Assembly: GCF_902170785.1 (NCBI RefSeq)
Contig: NZ_CABHYG010000013.1
Location: forward strand, 62,001-126,000
Direction: 5' to 3'
Length of the DNA stretch: 64,000 bases
From: Yersinia proxima
Lineage (GTDB): Bacteria > Pseudomonadota > Gammaproteobacteria > Enterobacterales > Enterobacteriaceae
The first letter of the stretch is position 1; the number at the start of each line of letters is the position of its first letter. Both the position numbers and the translations under genes were made by a program. Below the pieces are notes generated by a model. The model ran no database searches and was not told where the DNA came from. It was given only the letters and a program-made list of their open reading frames with translations. Shown one piece after another: positions 1 to 7,192 of the stretch.

Positions 1-735
1 CTGGATGCTCACAACAACTACCAGATCAATACCGGGGTAGCACGTAGCGGCGTGTTAGTCAGTGGTAACTATAACCACATAGGGAATAGTGCGGATATTA
101 ACGCCAATGCCAGTTATCAGGAGGGGCAATACTCTTCCGTTGGTTTAGGTATTCAGGGCGGCGCAACTATCACGGCTGAAGGCGGTGCTCTACATCGGGT
201 GAATACCCTCGGCGGCACCCGATTGTTACTGGATACCCAAGGTGTATCTGGTGTTCCGGTTCAGGGGTATGGCTCATCGATACGCACTAACCAGTTTGGT
301 AAAGCGGTGGTCGGTGATGTGAATAGCTACTACCGCAATCGGGCCAGTATAGATATTGATAACCTGGCTGATGATGTTGAAGCCAGAGGAACCGTAGCAC
401 AGGTCACACTGACCGAAGGGGCTATTGGTTATCGCCGCTTTAATGTGATTTCCGGCGAAAAAGCGATGGCAATGATACGGATGGCAGACGGCACATCTCC
501 ACCATTTGGAGCCACCGTGTTAAATGAAAATCAGCAAGAGACCGGCATTGTTAACGATGATGGTTCTACTTATCTCAGTGGGATCAAAGCCGGTGAAACT
601 ATGCTAGTAAACTGGAATGGTCAGGCGCAATGCAGCATCACCTTACCGAAGGCTCTTTCTCCAGCAATACTGGCGAATCTACTGTTGCCTTGCCAGCCAA
701 TAGCCGCGGGGGATAAACCGCCGGTATCACAGTAG
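1..735 (+). CDS. Fimbrial outer-membrane usher, C-terminal part (5' end outside window)
   Basis: The frame is open from base 1, so the gene starts upstream and only about 244 residues are seen. Visible are the last strands of the usher barrel and the C-terminal plug-like domains: a VPVQGYGSSIRTNQFGKAVV stretch where PapC/FimD-type ushers carry their conserved post-barrel segment, then a final domain with PFGATVLNENQQETGIVNDD and two cysteines. Ushers form the outer-membrane pore through which chaperone-bound pilins are threaded. The downstream chaperone and minor pilins fit this. The family is clear; the fimbrial type cannot be fixed from the fragment, although the gene order resembles MR/P- or Pap-type operons. 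Confidence 0.93.
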   Translation: MDAHNNYQINTGVARSGVLVSGNYNHIGNSADINANASYQEGQYSSVGLGIQGGATITAEGGALHRVNTLGGTRLLLDTQGVSGVPVQGYGSSIRTNQFGKAVVGDVNSYYRNRASIDIDNLADDVEARGTVAQVTLTEGAIGYRRFNVISGEKAMAMIRMADGTSPPFGATVLNENQQETGIVNDDGSTYLSGIKAGETMLVNWNGQAQCSITLPKALSPAILANLLLPCQPIAAGDKPPVSQ

Positions 736-811
736 AAAGATTTAGTAACGAACCTGCAGGTAACTGCCCGTTCAGATCAGCGAAAACGTTGGTAACACCA
801 GGTTCTGACAA

Positions 812-853
812 CATTAATTCGAAAGAAAAAGTCATTAATTCGAAGGAAAAAGT
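812..853 (+). repeat. 21-bp tandem duplication covering the chaperone ribosome-binding site
   Basis: Bases 812-832 and 833-853 are two adjacent copies of a 21-bp unit (cattaattcgaaRgaaaaagt) with one difference. The second copy reads gaagga and supplies the Shine-Dalgarno sequence for the ATG at 855; the first has gaaaga instead and ends just before an ATT. The duplication explains why the open frame extends upstream with a repeated INSKEKV peptide that is probably not translated. Confidence 0.8.
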
Positions 854-854
854 A

Positions 855-1601
855 ATGAAATTGAATAACAAATTGCGTATCACCACCATTTTGGTGACGG
901 CACTGATGACTCAGCAAGCAACAGCAGCGATTGCACTGGACAGAACCCGGGCCATTCTCAATGGTGGCGATAAGTCGATGAGCTTGAACATCAGTAACCA
1001 GAATAAGGAGCTACCTTATCTGGCGCAGGGATGGATTGAAGATGAGCAGGGTAACAAAATCAATTCACCGTTGACGGTTGTTCCACCGGTTCAGCGAGTA
1101 GAACCTGGCGCAATGAGCCAGTTAAAAATACAAAGTTTGCCTGCGGTAAATCAGTTGGCGCAAGACCGGGAAACCTTGTTCTATTTTAATCTGCGTGAAA
1201 TCCCACCACGTTCGGACAAGCCCAATACTTTGCAGATTGCCTTACAAACGCGCATCAAACTTTTCTATCGCCCAACCGGGATCGTGCCACAAAAGGCCGA
1301 TATGTCGACTCCCTGGCAGGAGAAGCTACAGCTGACTCGTCAGGGTGATCGCTATCAGGTGAATAACCCGACGCCGTATTACATCACGCTGGTCGATGCC
1401 AGTGAGAGCAAAACCGGCAAAACAGCAGCAGGTTTCAAGCCGCTGATGATCGCACCAAAAGCGCAGGGCATGTTGGATGTGAGTGCTGCAGCATTAGGCA
1501 GCAAGCCAGTGCTGACCTATGTCAACGATTTCGGCGGTCGCCCTAAATTGATCTTTGGCTGCACGGGTAGCACGTGTTCTGTGGTGGAAAGTATCAAGTA
1601 A
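855..1601 (+). CDS. Periplasmic fimbrial chaperone (PapD/MrpD-like)
   Basis: A 248-aa protein with a cleavable signal (MKLNNKLRITTILVTALMTQ, cut near ATAA) and a mature start IALDRTRAILNGG typical of PapD-family chaperones. The family hallmarks are visible: LYFNLREIPP-like segment (FYFNLREIPPRS), LQIALQTRIKLFYRP with the conserved IKLFYRP strand, and NPTPYYITL before the second immunoglobulin domain. Chaperones of this family cap pilin subunits by donor-strand complementation in the periplasm and deliver them to the usher encoded just upstream. The ATG at 855 is preferred over the earlier in-frame 789 because it has gaagga 8 bases upstream and gives a clean signal peptide. Confidence 0.95.
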   Translation: MKLNNKLRITTILVTALMTQQATAAIALDRTRAILNGGDKSMSLNISNQNKELPYLAQGWIEDEQGNKINSPLTVVPPVQRVEPGAMSQLKIQSLPAVNQLAQDRETLFYFNLREIPPRSDKPNTLQIALQTRIKLFYRPTGIVPQKADMSTPWQEKLQLTRQGDRYQVNNPTPYYITLVDASESKTGKTAAGFKPLMIAPKAQGMLDVSAAALGSKPVLTYVNDFGGRPKLIFGCTGSTCSVVESIK

Positions 1602-1675
1602 CAGCGTATTCCGCTACGACGCATAAGAATAAGACTGGGCGGATGTCTGGCTGAATGATGAAGAAGGAAGATGGG

Positions 1676-2200
1676 ATGGCTGTTAATTGTAAGGGAATAG
1701 TGACCCGGCTGGCCATGATTGGGATGACCGCCATCGTAGGGACGGCAACATTATTAAGTAGCCCGGCATGGGCATTAAATAAGACCGCGACGGTCAATGT
1801 TTCGGTCACTATTTTTGCCGCACCGCCTTGTGTGATTAACGGTAATAACACTATCAACGTCAATTTTGGCGATACCGTCCTGACATCAGATATCAATGGC
1901 ACCAACTACATGCAGCCGGTGAATTATACGTTGGACTGTACTTCGGCCGCCTCTAATGCGTTGAAATTAAGCATCATAGGTAATGGGGCAAATTTTGATA
2001 CCAGTCTCCTGAAAACGAGTCATTCTGCTCTGGGAATAAAGTTGATACGTAATGGGCTGGCATTTCCACTGAATACAGCATCCAACTTTACCTATCCGAA
2101 TGTTCCGGTATTGCAGGCAGTGCCGATTAAGCAAACAAATGCAACGTTGAGTACGGGCTATTTTTCCGGCACAGCGACCCTGGTTGTGGAGTACCAGTAA
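1676..2200 (+). CDS. Minor fimbrial subunit 1
   Basis: About 174 aa with a signal peptide ending in SSPAWA and a pilin fold pattern: a first cysteine in PPCVING, VNFGD, a second cysteine in YTLDCT, and the C-terminal GTATLVVEYQ strand that chaperones recognise. The ATG at 1676 follows aaggaagatgg; an in-frame ATG at 1655 lacks a ribosome-binding site. It is strongly similar to the next gene (the GNGANFDTS and SALGIKLIR segments are shared), so the two arose by tandem duplication. It probably acts as a tip or adaptor subunit of the pilus, like MrpE/F/G or PapE/F/K, because it is followed by the adhesin-like gene. Its stop is adjacent to the next ATG. Confidence 0.9.
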   Translation: MAVNCKGIVTRLAMIGMTAIVGTATLLSSPAWALNKTATVNVSVTIFAAPPCVINGNNTINVNFGDTVLTSDINGTNYMQPVNYTLDCTSAASNALKLSIIGNGANFDTSLLKTSHSALGIKLIRNGLAFPLNTASNFTYPNVPVLQAVPIKQTNATLSTGYFSGTATLVVEYQ

Positions 2201-2689
2201 ATGAAAATTAATTCACTGATTTCACGCTGTTCCGTTGCGGTGGTACTGGCTCTCGGTAGTACGTTTGCCTATGCAGACAACATGCTGTTCTCCGGCACAT
2301 TAATTAATCCGCCACCTTGTGTGATTAACAACAGCGGAACAATCATTGTCAATTTTGGTAACGATATTCTGACTTCGCGGGTTGATGGTGTTCAGTATAT
2401 GCAGTCAGTGACTTATGCATTGAATTGTACTGCGGCAGTTTCTAATGCACTGAAAATGACTATCAAAGGCAACGGAGCCAATTTTGATACCAGTGTTTTG
2501 AGCACGAATAATTCAGCTCTGGGGATCAAACTGATACGCGACGAACAAACATTGCCACTGAATACGGAGTTCACTTTTTCCTATCCGACAGTTCCTGTGT
2601 TGAAGGCAGTACCGGTTAAACAAACTGGCGCAACATTGAGTGCAGGGAATTTTTACGGTACAGCGACCATGGTTGTGGAGTATCAGTAA
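2201..2689 (+). CDS. Minor fimbrial subunit 2
   Basis: A 162-aa pilin with signal peptide (cut near AYA-DNM), the cysteine pair PPCVIN and LNCT, and the C-terminal beta-strand YGTATMVVEYQ. Compared with the preceding gene it shares long blocks (GNGANFDTS, SALGIKLIR, VPVLKAVPVKQT). It starts immediately after the preceding stop, and its own stop overlaps the next start (TAATG), indicating translational coupling. Expected location is the fimbrial tip. Which of the paralogues is the adaptor and which the terminator cannot be told from sequence. Confidence 0.9.
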   Translation: MKINSLISRCSVAVVLALGSTFAYADNMLFSGTLINPPPCVINNSGTIIVNFGNDILTSRVDGVQYMQSVTYALNCTAAVSNALKMTIKGNGANFDTSVLSTNNSALGIKLIRDEQTLPLNTEFTFSYPTVPVLKAVPVKQTGATLSAGNFYGTATMVVEYQ

Positions 2690-3183
2690 TGAAAAACAGA
2701 TCACTGATTTCGCATTGTTTCATTGTAGCGGTACTGGTACTGAGTAGTTCACTGGCATATGCGGATGACATGCTGTTCATGGGCACACTAATCAACCCCG
2801 CCCCATGCGTGATTAATGGCGGCAGCATAATAGATGTGCCTTTCGGGGAAAATTTGGGTGTTAACAAGATTGATGGCATCAATTATACCCAGACTGTGCC
2901 TTATAGCATGACGTGCGAAACAGTCAGTAGCAGCTTGGAATTAGGTATAACGATTGTCAGTGCTGCCGTGACGACATTTGATCCCGCAGCGATACAAACC
3001 GATGTTCAGGATCTGGGCGTGCGTATACTGAAGAATGGTATTCCTTTTGCGCTTAATACTCGAGTGGCTTATGACAAAAATAACCCACCGGTACTTAAAG
3101 CCGTGCCGGTTAAGGCTGCTGGCGCAACATTAAGTGAAGGACGCTTTGAAGCAACCGCTACATTATTAGTGGATTATCAATAG
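2689..3183 (+). CDS. Minor fimbrial subunit 3
   Basis: A 164-aa pilin. The signal region is nearly the same as in the preceding gene (SLISHC, AYADDMLF), followed by APCVING and SMTCET cysteines and a C-terminal TATLLVDYQ strand. The middle is more diverged than between subunits 1 and 2: the GNGANFDTS block is replaced by SAAVTTFDP. Start and stop overlap its neighbours by one base on the left and lie 6 bases from the next gene on the right. Role: minor subunit of the same pilus. Confidence 0.9.
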   Translation: MKNRSLISHCFIVAVLVLSSSLAYADDMLFMGTLINPAPCVINGGSIIDVPFGENLGVNKIDGINYTQTVPYSMTCETVSSSLELGITIVSAAVTTFDPAAIQTDVQDLGVRILKNGIPFALNTRVAYDKNNPPVLKAVPVKAAGATLSEGRFEATATLLVDYQ

Positions 3184-3189
3184 GACTAA

Positions 3190-3738
3190 ATGATGAATAA
3201 TTTAAATCTGCTGATGCGTTGTGGACACACTATTTTAAGCATAATTATTTTGAGTTTTTTTGGGACTATACCTGTATTAGCTGCTGACAATATGCGTTTT
3301 CATGGCGCATTAGTCGCTGAGCCTTGTACGATTCGCCCTGGTGATGACGCTATTAGTTTAAATTTTGGCACTGTCGTTGATAAATATTTGTATTCAAATC
3401 AGCGGACGTTAGGAAAACAGTTCCAAATACATTTGGTAGATTGTGATATCAGCTTAGGTACAACCGCCAATATTATTTTTACTGGTAATGATAGTGTTAA
3501 TTTACCCGGATTGTTGGCAGTTGACAGTAGTGATATGGGAATAGCCATTGGTCTTGAAACCTTGGCAGGAAAACCGTTGTATCTAAACCAATCGAGTGAC
3601 GATATTGCACTTGATACGGGTAATAACATTATTACTTTGAAGGCTTATGTCCGGGGTGAACCGGAAGCGATAACTCAACGTACCATTAAGCGTGGTGAGT
3701 TTAGTGCAGTTGCAACATTTAACCTGCAATATTATTAA
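3190..3738 (+). CDS. Minor fimbrial subunit 4
   Basis: A 182-aa pilin with a signal peptide ending near VLAADNM, a first cysteine in EPCTIRPGDD, a second in LVDCDI, and a C-terminal AVATFNLQYY strand. It is less like the three preceding pilins and closer to the MrpF/PapK-style minor subunits in having LNFGTVVDKYLY and a long C-terminal GEFSAVATF donor-strand partner. It is probably the adaptor nearest the adhesin-like protein encoded next. Two ATG codons (3190 and 3193) are possible; both follow taggacta. Confidence 0.88.
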   Translation: MMNNLNLLMRCGHTILSIIILSFFGTIPVLAADNMRFHGALVAEPCTIRPGDDAISLNFGTVVDKYLYSNQRTLGKQFQIHLVDCDISLGTTANIIFTGNDSVNLPGLLAVDSSDMGIAIGLETLAGKPLYLNQSSDDIALDTGNNIITLKAYVRGEPEAITQRTIKRGEFSAVATFNLQYY

Positions 3739-3837
3739 TGAGAGTAACTCACTAATTTATTTAAATACGCATATGTCAACACTGAAATTTATTATCAGCC
3801 GCTTAAGTGTGAATATGCAGATAGGCAGATAGAGACA

Positions 3838-4665
3838 ATGGAACCTAAACGAATGACACAGCCTAATATGCAATTAAGTTATAAATATTGCTGGCTAATC
3901 GCTTGCGTGCTGTTCTTATTCCCGCTTTATAGCCAGGCAAGTGCCTGGGTTTCGACTCAAACTCGAATAGGCGGCCAATATACCGGAACATTCTCTTGGC
4001 CGAGTGAGGAATTGACCAACGTACTTTGTACATCCTCATCTTGCTCTGTGGCTATCTGTCACTACTCCAGCCTTGAAGCTGAGCGGTGCCTTAACCCAAG
4101 TGCGGCATCAACGCGAGTGGTTGTTTCTCAAGGGGCAACAGCGCAAACCATGCGAGATGCGTTTGTCAGTCGCAACGGTATTTCTGGAAGTTGGAGCACA
4201 ACGACCCCGGTTTTGAGTTCTTCAAATACCTGTTTTGGCATTTTATATTGGCAAGGGGTGGGGGATTTAAACTTTAGTGGCAATCTGATCCCTGGCTCCT
4301 ATTGTGGTGCAGTTCCTCCGACTCCGGAAACCTGCGATATTACCGGTGATGTTTATATTAACTATGGCTCACTTAATCAGCAAAGTGTTGATGGTGCAAT
4401 AAAAAGTGAACCGCTGACCATCAACTGTACTGTCAGAACATCCGTGAAGTTAACTTTGGTGGGAGGACAGAACATCAACATGGGACAAAATGGCAATCTG
4501 ACGTCCACGTTAAAAGTATCAGGGCAAGACTTATCCAATGGTGTCACGGTAACTGCAAACATCGGTAATACCTCTTTCCCAATTGAATCGACACTTCATG
4601 CGCTCGCATTGCCGGACGCAGGAACATTTAGCGGAAGTGGAGTTGTTATTATGTCTTACCTCTAA
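3838..4665 (+). CDS. Two-domain fimbrial tip adhesin, MrpH-like
   Basis: A 275-aa protein with a signal peptide ending at SQASA, an N-terminal domain of about 160 residues rich in paired cysteines (LCTSSSC, ICHYSS, ERCLN, NTCFG, GSYCG), a short proline linker (PPTPETC) and a C-terminal pilin domain (ITGDVYINYGSL to SGSGVVIMSYL). Size, architecture and last-gene position match MrpH-type tip adhesins. The N-terminal domain contains a single histidine, so the three-histidine zinc site described for Proteus MrpH appears absent; that comparison is from memory. A 99-base gap precedes it, so it may also have its own promoter. ATG at 3853 is an alternative start. Confidence 0.8.
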   Translation: MEPKRMTQPNMQLSYKYCWLIACVLFLFPLYSQASAWVSTQTRIGGQYTGTFSWPSEELTNVLCTSSSCSVAICHYSSLEAERCLNPSAASTRVVVSQGATAQTMRDAFVSRNGISGSWSTTTPVLSSSNTCFGILYWQGVGDLNFSGNLIPGSYCGAVPPTPETCDITGDVYINYGSLNQQSVDGAIKSEPLTINCTVRTSVKLTLVGGQNINMGQNGNLTSTLKVSGQDLSNGVTVTANIGNTSFPIESTLHALALPDAGTFSGSGVVIMSYL

Positions 4666-4677
4666 ATACAAAGTTAT

Positions 4678-4700
4678 ATGCATTCATTATCTGAGTGCAT
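4678..4700 (+). terminator. Hairpin after fimbrial operon
   Basis: A 9-bp stem (4678-4686 with 4692-4700, one G-T pair) and a 5-base loop lie 13 bases after the adhesin-like gene. The following sequence is AT-rich but without a clean T tract, so termination is plausible, not certain. Confidence 0.4.
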
Positions 4701-4992
4701 GATTATTATGAATATTAAATAACGGTTAAAGTTAGTCGTTTTTATTTTCATAAGTTGAGTTTTATACTGTTATATAATATATAGCAGGGGTTACTCGTGG
4801 GGTTTATTTATTGTATTATTTAAAATAAAATAAATTCTATTTTTGGTTGTAATTCATTGTGCTTATATAGTATAAATCTCTTGCGTTATATTAATTGGGT
4901 GCTGTTTTTTACCTAAAAGTAAAACGCATACTTCAATGGGCTATTAAATAAATAGGCTATAATTTTTTATTTTTATTTTAAGGATTTTTCTC
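4701..4992 (+). promoter_or_regulatory. AT-rich promoter region of the peptide gene
   Basis: A long gene-free, very AT-rich stretch between the fimbrial genes and the small peptide gene. A perfect TATAAT sits at 4958-4963; no good -35 hexamer is seen at the usual distance, suggesting an activator-dependent or curved-DNA promoter. Transcription from there would give a leader of about 20 bases ending in taagga, a ribosome-binding site 9 bases before the ATG at 4993. Confidence 0.5.
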
Positions 4993-5181
4993 ATGAAAAA
5001 GATGAACATGGCAGTTGCAAATACAATCGTTGGCGGTACTGGTCAAATATGTAAAGATACTTTCCAGTGGCAGACTAGCGGTACAACTGCAACTTGCATG
5101 GCAGTTACTACTTGTACTGATAAACACGGTAAAGTATTAAGCCAAACTTCTGCGCCTAGCAGCATTGCTAACTGCCGTTAA
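4993..5181 (+). CDS. Double-glycine-leader peptide precursor, four-cysteine microcin-like
   Basis: A 62-aa product. Residues 1-15 (MKKMNMAVANTIVGG) form a short leader ending in Gly-Gly, the site cut by C39-peptidase exporters; such an exporter is encoded five genes' length downstream. The 47-aa core has four cysteines (20, 35, 41, 61), many Thr/Ser, and a basic end. Four cysteines suggest two disulfides, matching the DsbA-like gene next in line. The MKKMNMA...NTIVGGT start resembles small enterobacterial peptides annotated as DUF4762, a resemblance recalled from memory. Activity (bacteriocin, signal or lipopeptide) is not known. Start supported by aagga spacing. Confidence 0.8.
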   Translation: MKKMNMAVANTIVGGTGQICKDTFQWQTSGTTATCMAVTTCTDKHGKVLSQTSAPSSIANCR

Positions 5182-5221
5182 TTAAGTATTCGTTAATTTT
5201 AATCGATATTTAATCATATCC

Positions 5222-5269
5222 CAGGTAAGTGCGGGAGGTATTACTGTACTTGCCTGATTTGTTTTTTTT
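5222..5269 (+). terminator. Intrinsic terminator after the peptide gene
   Basis: A 9-bp stem (5222-5230 with 5248-5256, one G-T pair) followed by atttg and eight T residues at 5262-5269. It would end most transcripts after the peptide gene, allowing more peptide than processing enzymes, a common arrangement for exported-peptide precursors. Confidence 0.75.
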
Positions 5270-5390
5270 AATGTGTTATTGATGTCTAAATTCAAGAATT
5301 TTCGCATTAACTGAATGTTAGATAGATTATTTCGCGGGCATAAATGTCGTTTGATTTTGTTTATGTCTTACCTTAACTCTGATTGTGAAT

Positions 5391-5516
5391 ATACCCGTCA
5401 TACTTCAAGCTGCATATGCGTTGGCTGCGTTCAATCACCCGAATCACTTACTACAGTAAGCTCATCGGGACTCTCTCGCTTGCCGCCTTCCTGCAACTCG
5501 AATTATTTAGGGTATA
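5391..5516. repeat. ERIC element 1
   Basis: A 126-bp imperfect palindrome beginning atacccgtcatacttcaagc and ending ttatttagggtat, with the characteristic centre cactta-cagtaag-ctcatcggga and gcttgccgcc arm: the enterobacterial repetitive intergenic consensus, abundant in Yersinia. It lies between the peptide gene and the DsbA-like gene, just ahead of that gene's ribosome-binding site, so it would be part of the operon mRNA. Confidence 0.92.
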
Positions 5517-5527
5517 GGACTGAATAT

Positions 5528-6211
5528 ATGTCTACCCAAAAAAATATGTTTAGAAGTAAGGGATTCTTTATAGGCTACACACTGTTGGTTATCCTTATAT
5601 CTTCATTGATAACAACGGCCTATTTCCACTATTTCGTCCTCAATCAGGATGCACAAGAAAGTTTATTCTCTGTCAGCAGCAGTGACATTGAAAACAGCCC
5701 AATCAAAGACGATAACAGCATTATCGAGATCTTCTCTTATGGCTGCCATTACTGCGCCATCAATGAAGAGAATGTCACCCAATTAGAGAACCGCATGCCA
5801 GAAGGAACGCGTTTTATCCGCCTGCATATCAGCAGTGATAAAACTACTGGCTTAGGGCGTTTCGCACCTATTTTCGCCACTTTATCCGTTATGGGTATTG
5901 AACCGCAACATCGCCAGAGCGCTTACAAAGCGGTACTTGAAGACAACATTGATCTTACTGATAGCCAGCAACTCGAAACCTGGTTAAAAGCGAACGATAT
6001 AGACGTGGCGCTATACCAGCAAGTGAGTCAATCAGCTGAAGTTAAAGCGTTAATCGCCTATATGACGGCAGTGACTGCGCATTACAAGATAGATGCGACT
6101 CCGACCTTTATTGTTGGCAAAAAATGGATAGCGTTGCAGGACAGGGAATTCCCTGCATTCTCAGACCACCTCTTGTCATTACTCGAGCACGATAAGGCGC
6201 TGGAGAAATAA
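5528..6211 (+). CDS. Membrane-anchored DsbA-like thiol oxidoreductase
   Basis: A 227-aa protein: N-terminal transmembrane anchor (about residues 13-33), then a periplasmic thioredoxin-fold domain with the active site CHYC at residues 73-76 (DsbA has CPHC) and a cis-proline loop DATPTFIVG near the end, with a helical insert between as in DsbA. It probably forms or corrects disulfides in the four-cysteine peptide encoded upstream after export, or in an operon partner. The long open frame reaches back through the ERIC; the ATG at 5528 is chosen because the upstream part encodes ERIC sequence and because MSTQKNMF followed by the anchor is a sensible N-terminus. Its end overlaps the next ATG. Confidence 0.85.
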   Translation: MSTQKNMFRSKGFFIGYTLLVILISSLITTAYFHYFVLNQDAQESLFSVSSSDIENSPIKDDNSIIEIFSYGCHYCAINEENVTQLENRMPEGTRFIRLHISSDKTTGLGRFAPIFATLSVMGIEPQHRQSAYKAVLEDNIDLTDSQQLETWLKANDIDVALYQQVSQSAEVKALIAYMTAVTAHYKIDATPTFIVGKKWIALQDREFPAFSDHLLSLLEHDKALEK

Positions 6212-7167
6212 TGAGACTGTTAGCCGTATGGGGTTATTTTGCCTGGCGAAACCAGCTCGATAAGTTGGCTTTTGGTGGGCGCTTGCTCGCTCGCGGGCAG
6301 GGCAAGATAGCAATCTGGCTGTTACGGCACGGTGATTATCGTTTCTTGCTGATGCTCGGTGCATTGCGCCGGGCTTTCGGTTTGGCTTCACGGCGCCAGA
6401 AGAATCTGGCGCAAGTGGCTGCGGCCAACAGCCAGTGTTTGCTCAATGACCACAATAGCCCATCAGCACGGAATTTTATTGGTACTGCACAGCGCCGTCA
6501 GGTGTTGGAACTGGCGGCAACTTATGGCCAAAACCGGCAAGTTTTAGCCCAGTTAGCAGCCTGTACCAAGCAGTTAGACCGTCAGGTTAGTGCGCTGCAT
6601 GAGGCTGGTTCTCCGGTGATTTTGGCACCATTACATATGGTGTCAGATGTGCTGGCTGGCATGGTGGGTGCGAATGTTTATCCGGGTCAGGCGACCGTAG
6701 TCGTTTCTGCCAGCGCGGAGGCTTATGAAGAGCAGGCGCGGCAGATGGGTGGTGTAAATATTTCCTATTGTTCCATCCATGCTGATAGCCGTGCCATCGC
6801 CGGTAACCTGATGGATGCCATCATGGAAGCGGCCGAGCACAAGCGAAATATTATGATTTTTCCGGATATTACGCCGGACTACACCGTTAATAATCAGCCA
6901 GCAGAAACAGCAAAAATGGCCTGCCAACTGTTTAACCGCCCAGCCAATTTACACAGCGGCATCATTCGCCTTGCCAGAGCATTGTCAGCGCAGGTGGTTT
7001 TTTATTATCTGTATTACGACAAAGAAATAAAAATACATATTTATCCGGCAGTTAGTGCGCGGGAAGCGAAAAATAAATTGCCTGAATTGATTGAAACATC
7101 TCTGACGCAGCATCCACAAGATTGGCTGTTATGGCACTCACATTCGTTATTTTTTATTAACGAATAA
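6211..7167 (+). CDS. LpxL/HtrB-like lysophospholipid acyltransferase family protein
   Basis: A 318-aa protein of the lipid A acyltransferase type. Landmarks are APLHMVSDVLAGM around residues 139-151 and IMIFPDITPDY, corresponding to the catalytic and FPD-type substrate blocks of LpxL-like enzymes. The usual catalytic pattern is His, four residues, then an acidic residue; here His142 is followed by Asp146 with three residues between, and position 147 is Val. The operon's own ACP and fatty-acid enzymes suggest that it transfers a dedicated acyl chain from ACP to an acceptor, either the exported peptide or a lipid. It overlaps the previous stop by one base and precedes the exporter gene. Confidence 0.75.
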   Translation: MRLLAVWGYFAWRNQLDKLAFGGRLLARGQGKIAIWLLRHGDYRFLLMLGALRRAFGLASRRQKNLAQVAAANSQCLLNDHNSPSARNFIGTAQRRQVLELAATYGQNRQVLAQLAACTKQLDRQVSALHEAGSPVILAPLHMVSDVLAGMVGANVYPGQATVVVSASAEAYEEQARQMGGVNISYCSIHADSRAIAGNLMDAIMEAAEHKRNIMIFPDITPDYTVNNQPAETAKMACQLFNRPANLHSGIIRLARALSAQVVFYYLYYDKEIKIHIYPAVSAREAKNKLPELIETSLTQHPQDWLLWHSHSLFFINE

Positions 7168-7192
7168 TGTCACTGACGAAGAATAGTAGAAA

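Noticed and set aside
5315-5527. N-terminal extension of the DsbA-like protein
   Set aside because: The extension encodes ERIC sequence and has no start signal; the ATG at 5528 begins a normal membrane anchor.
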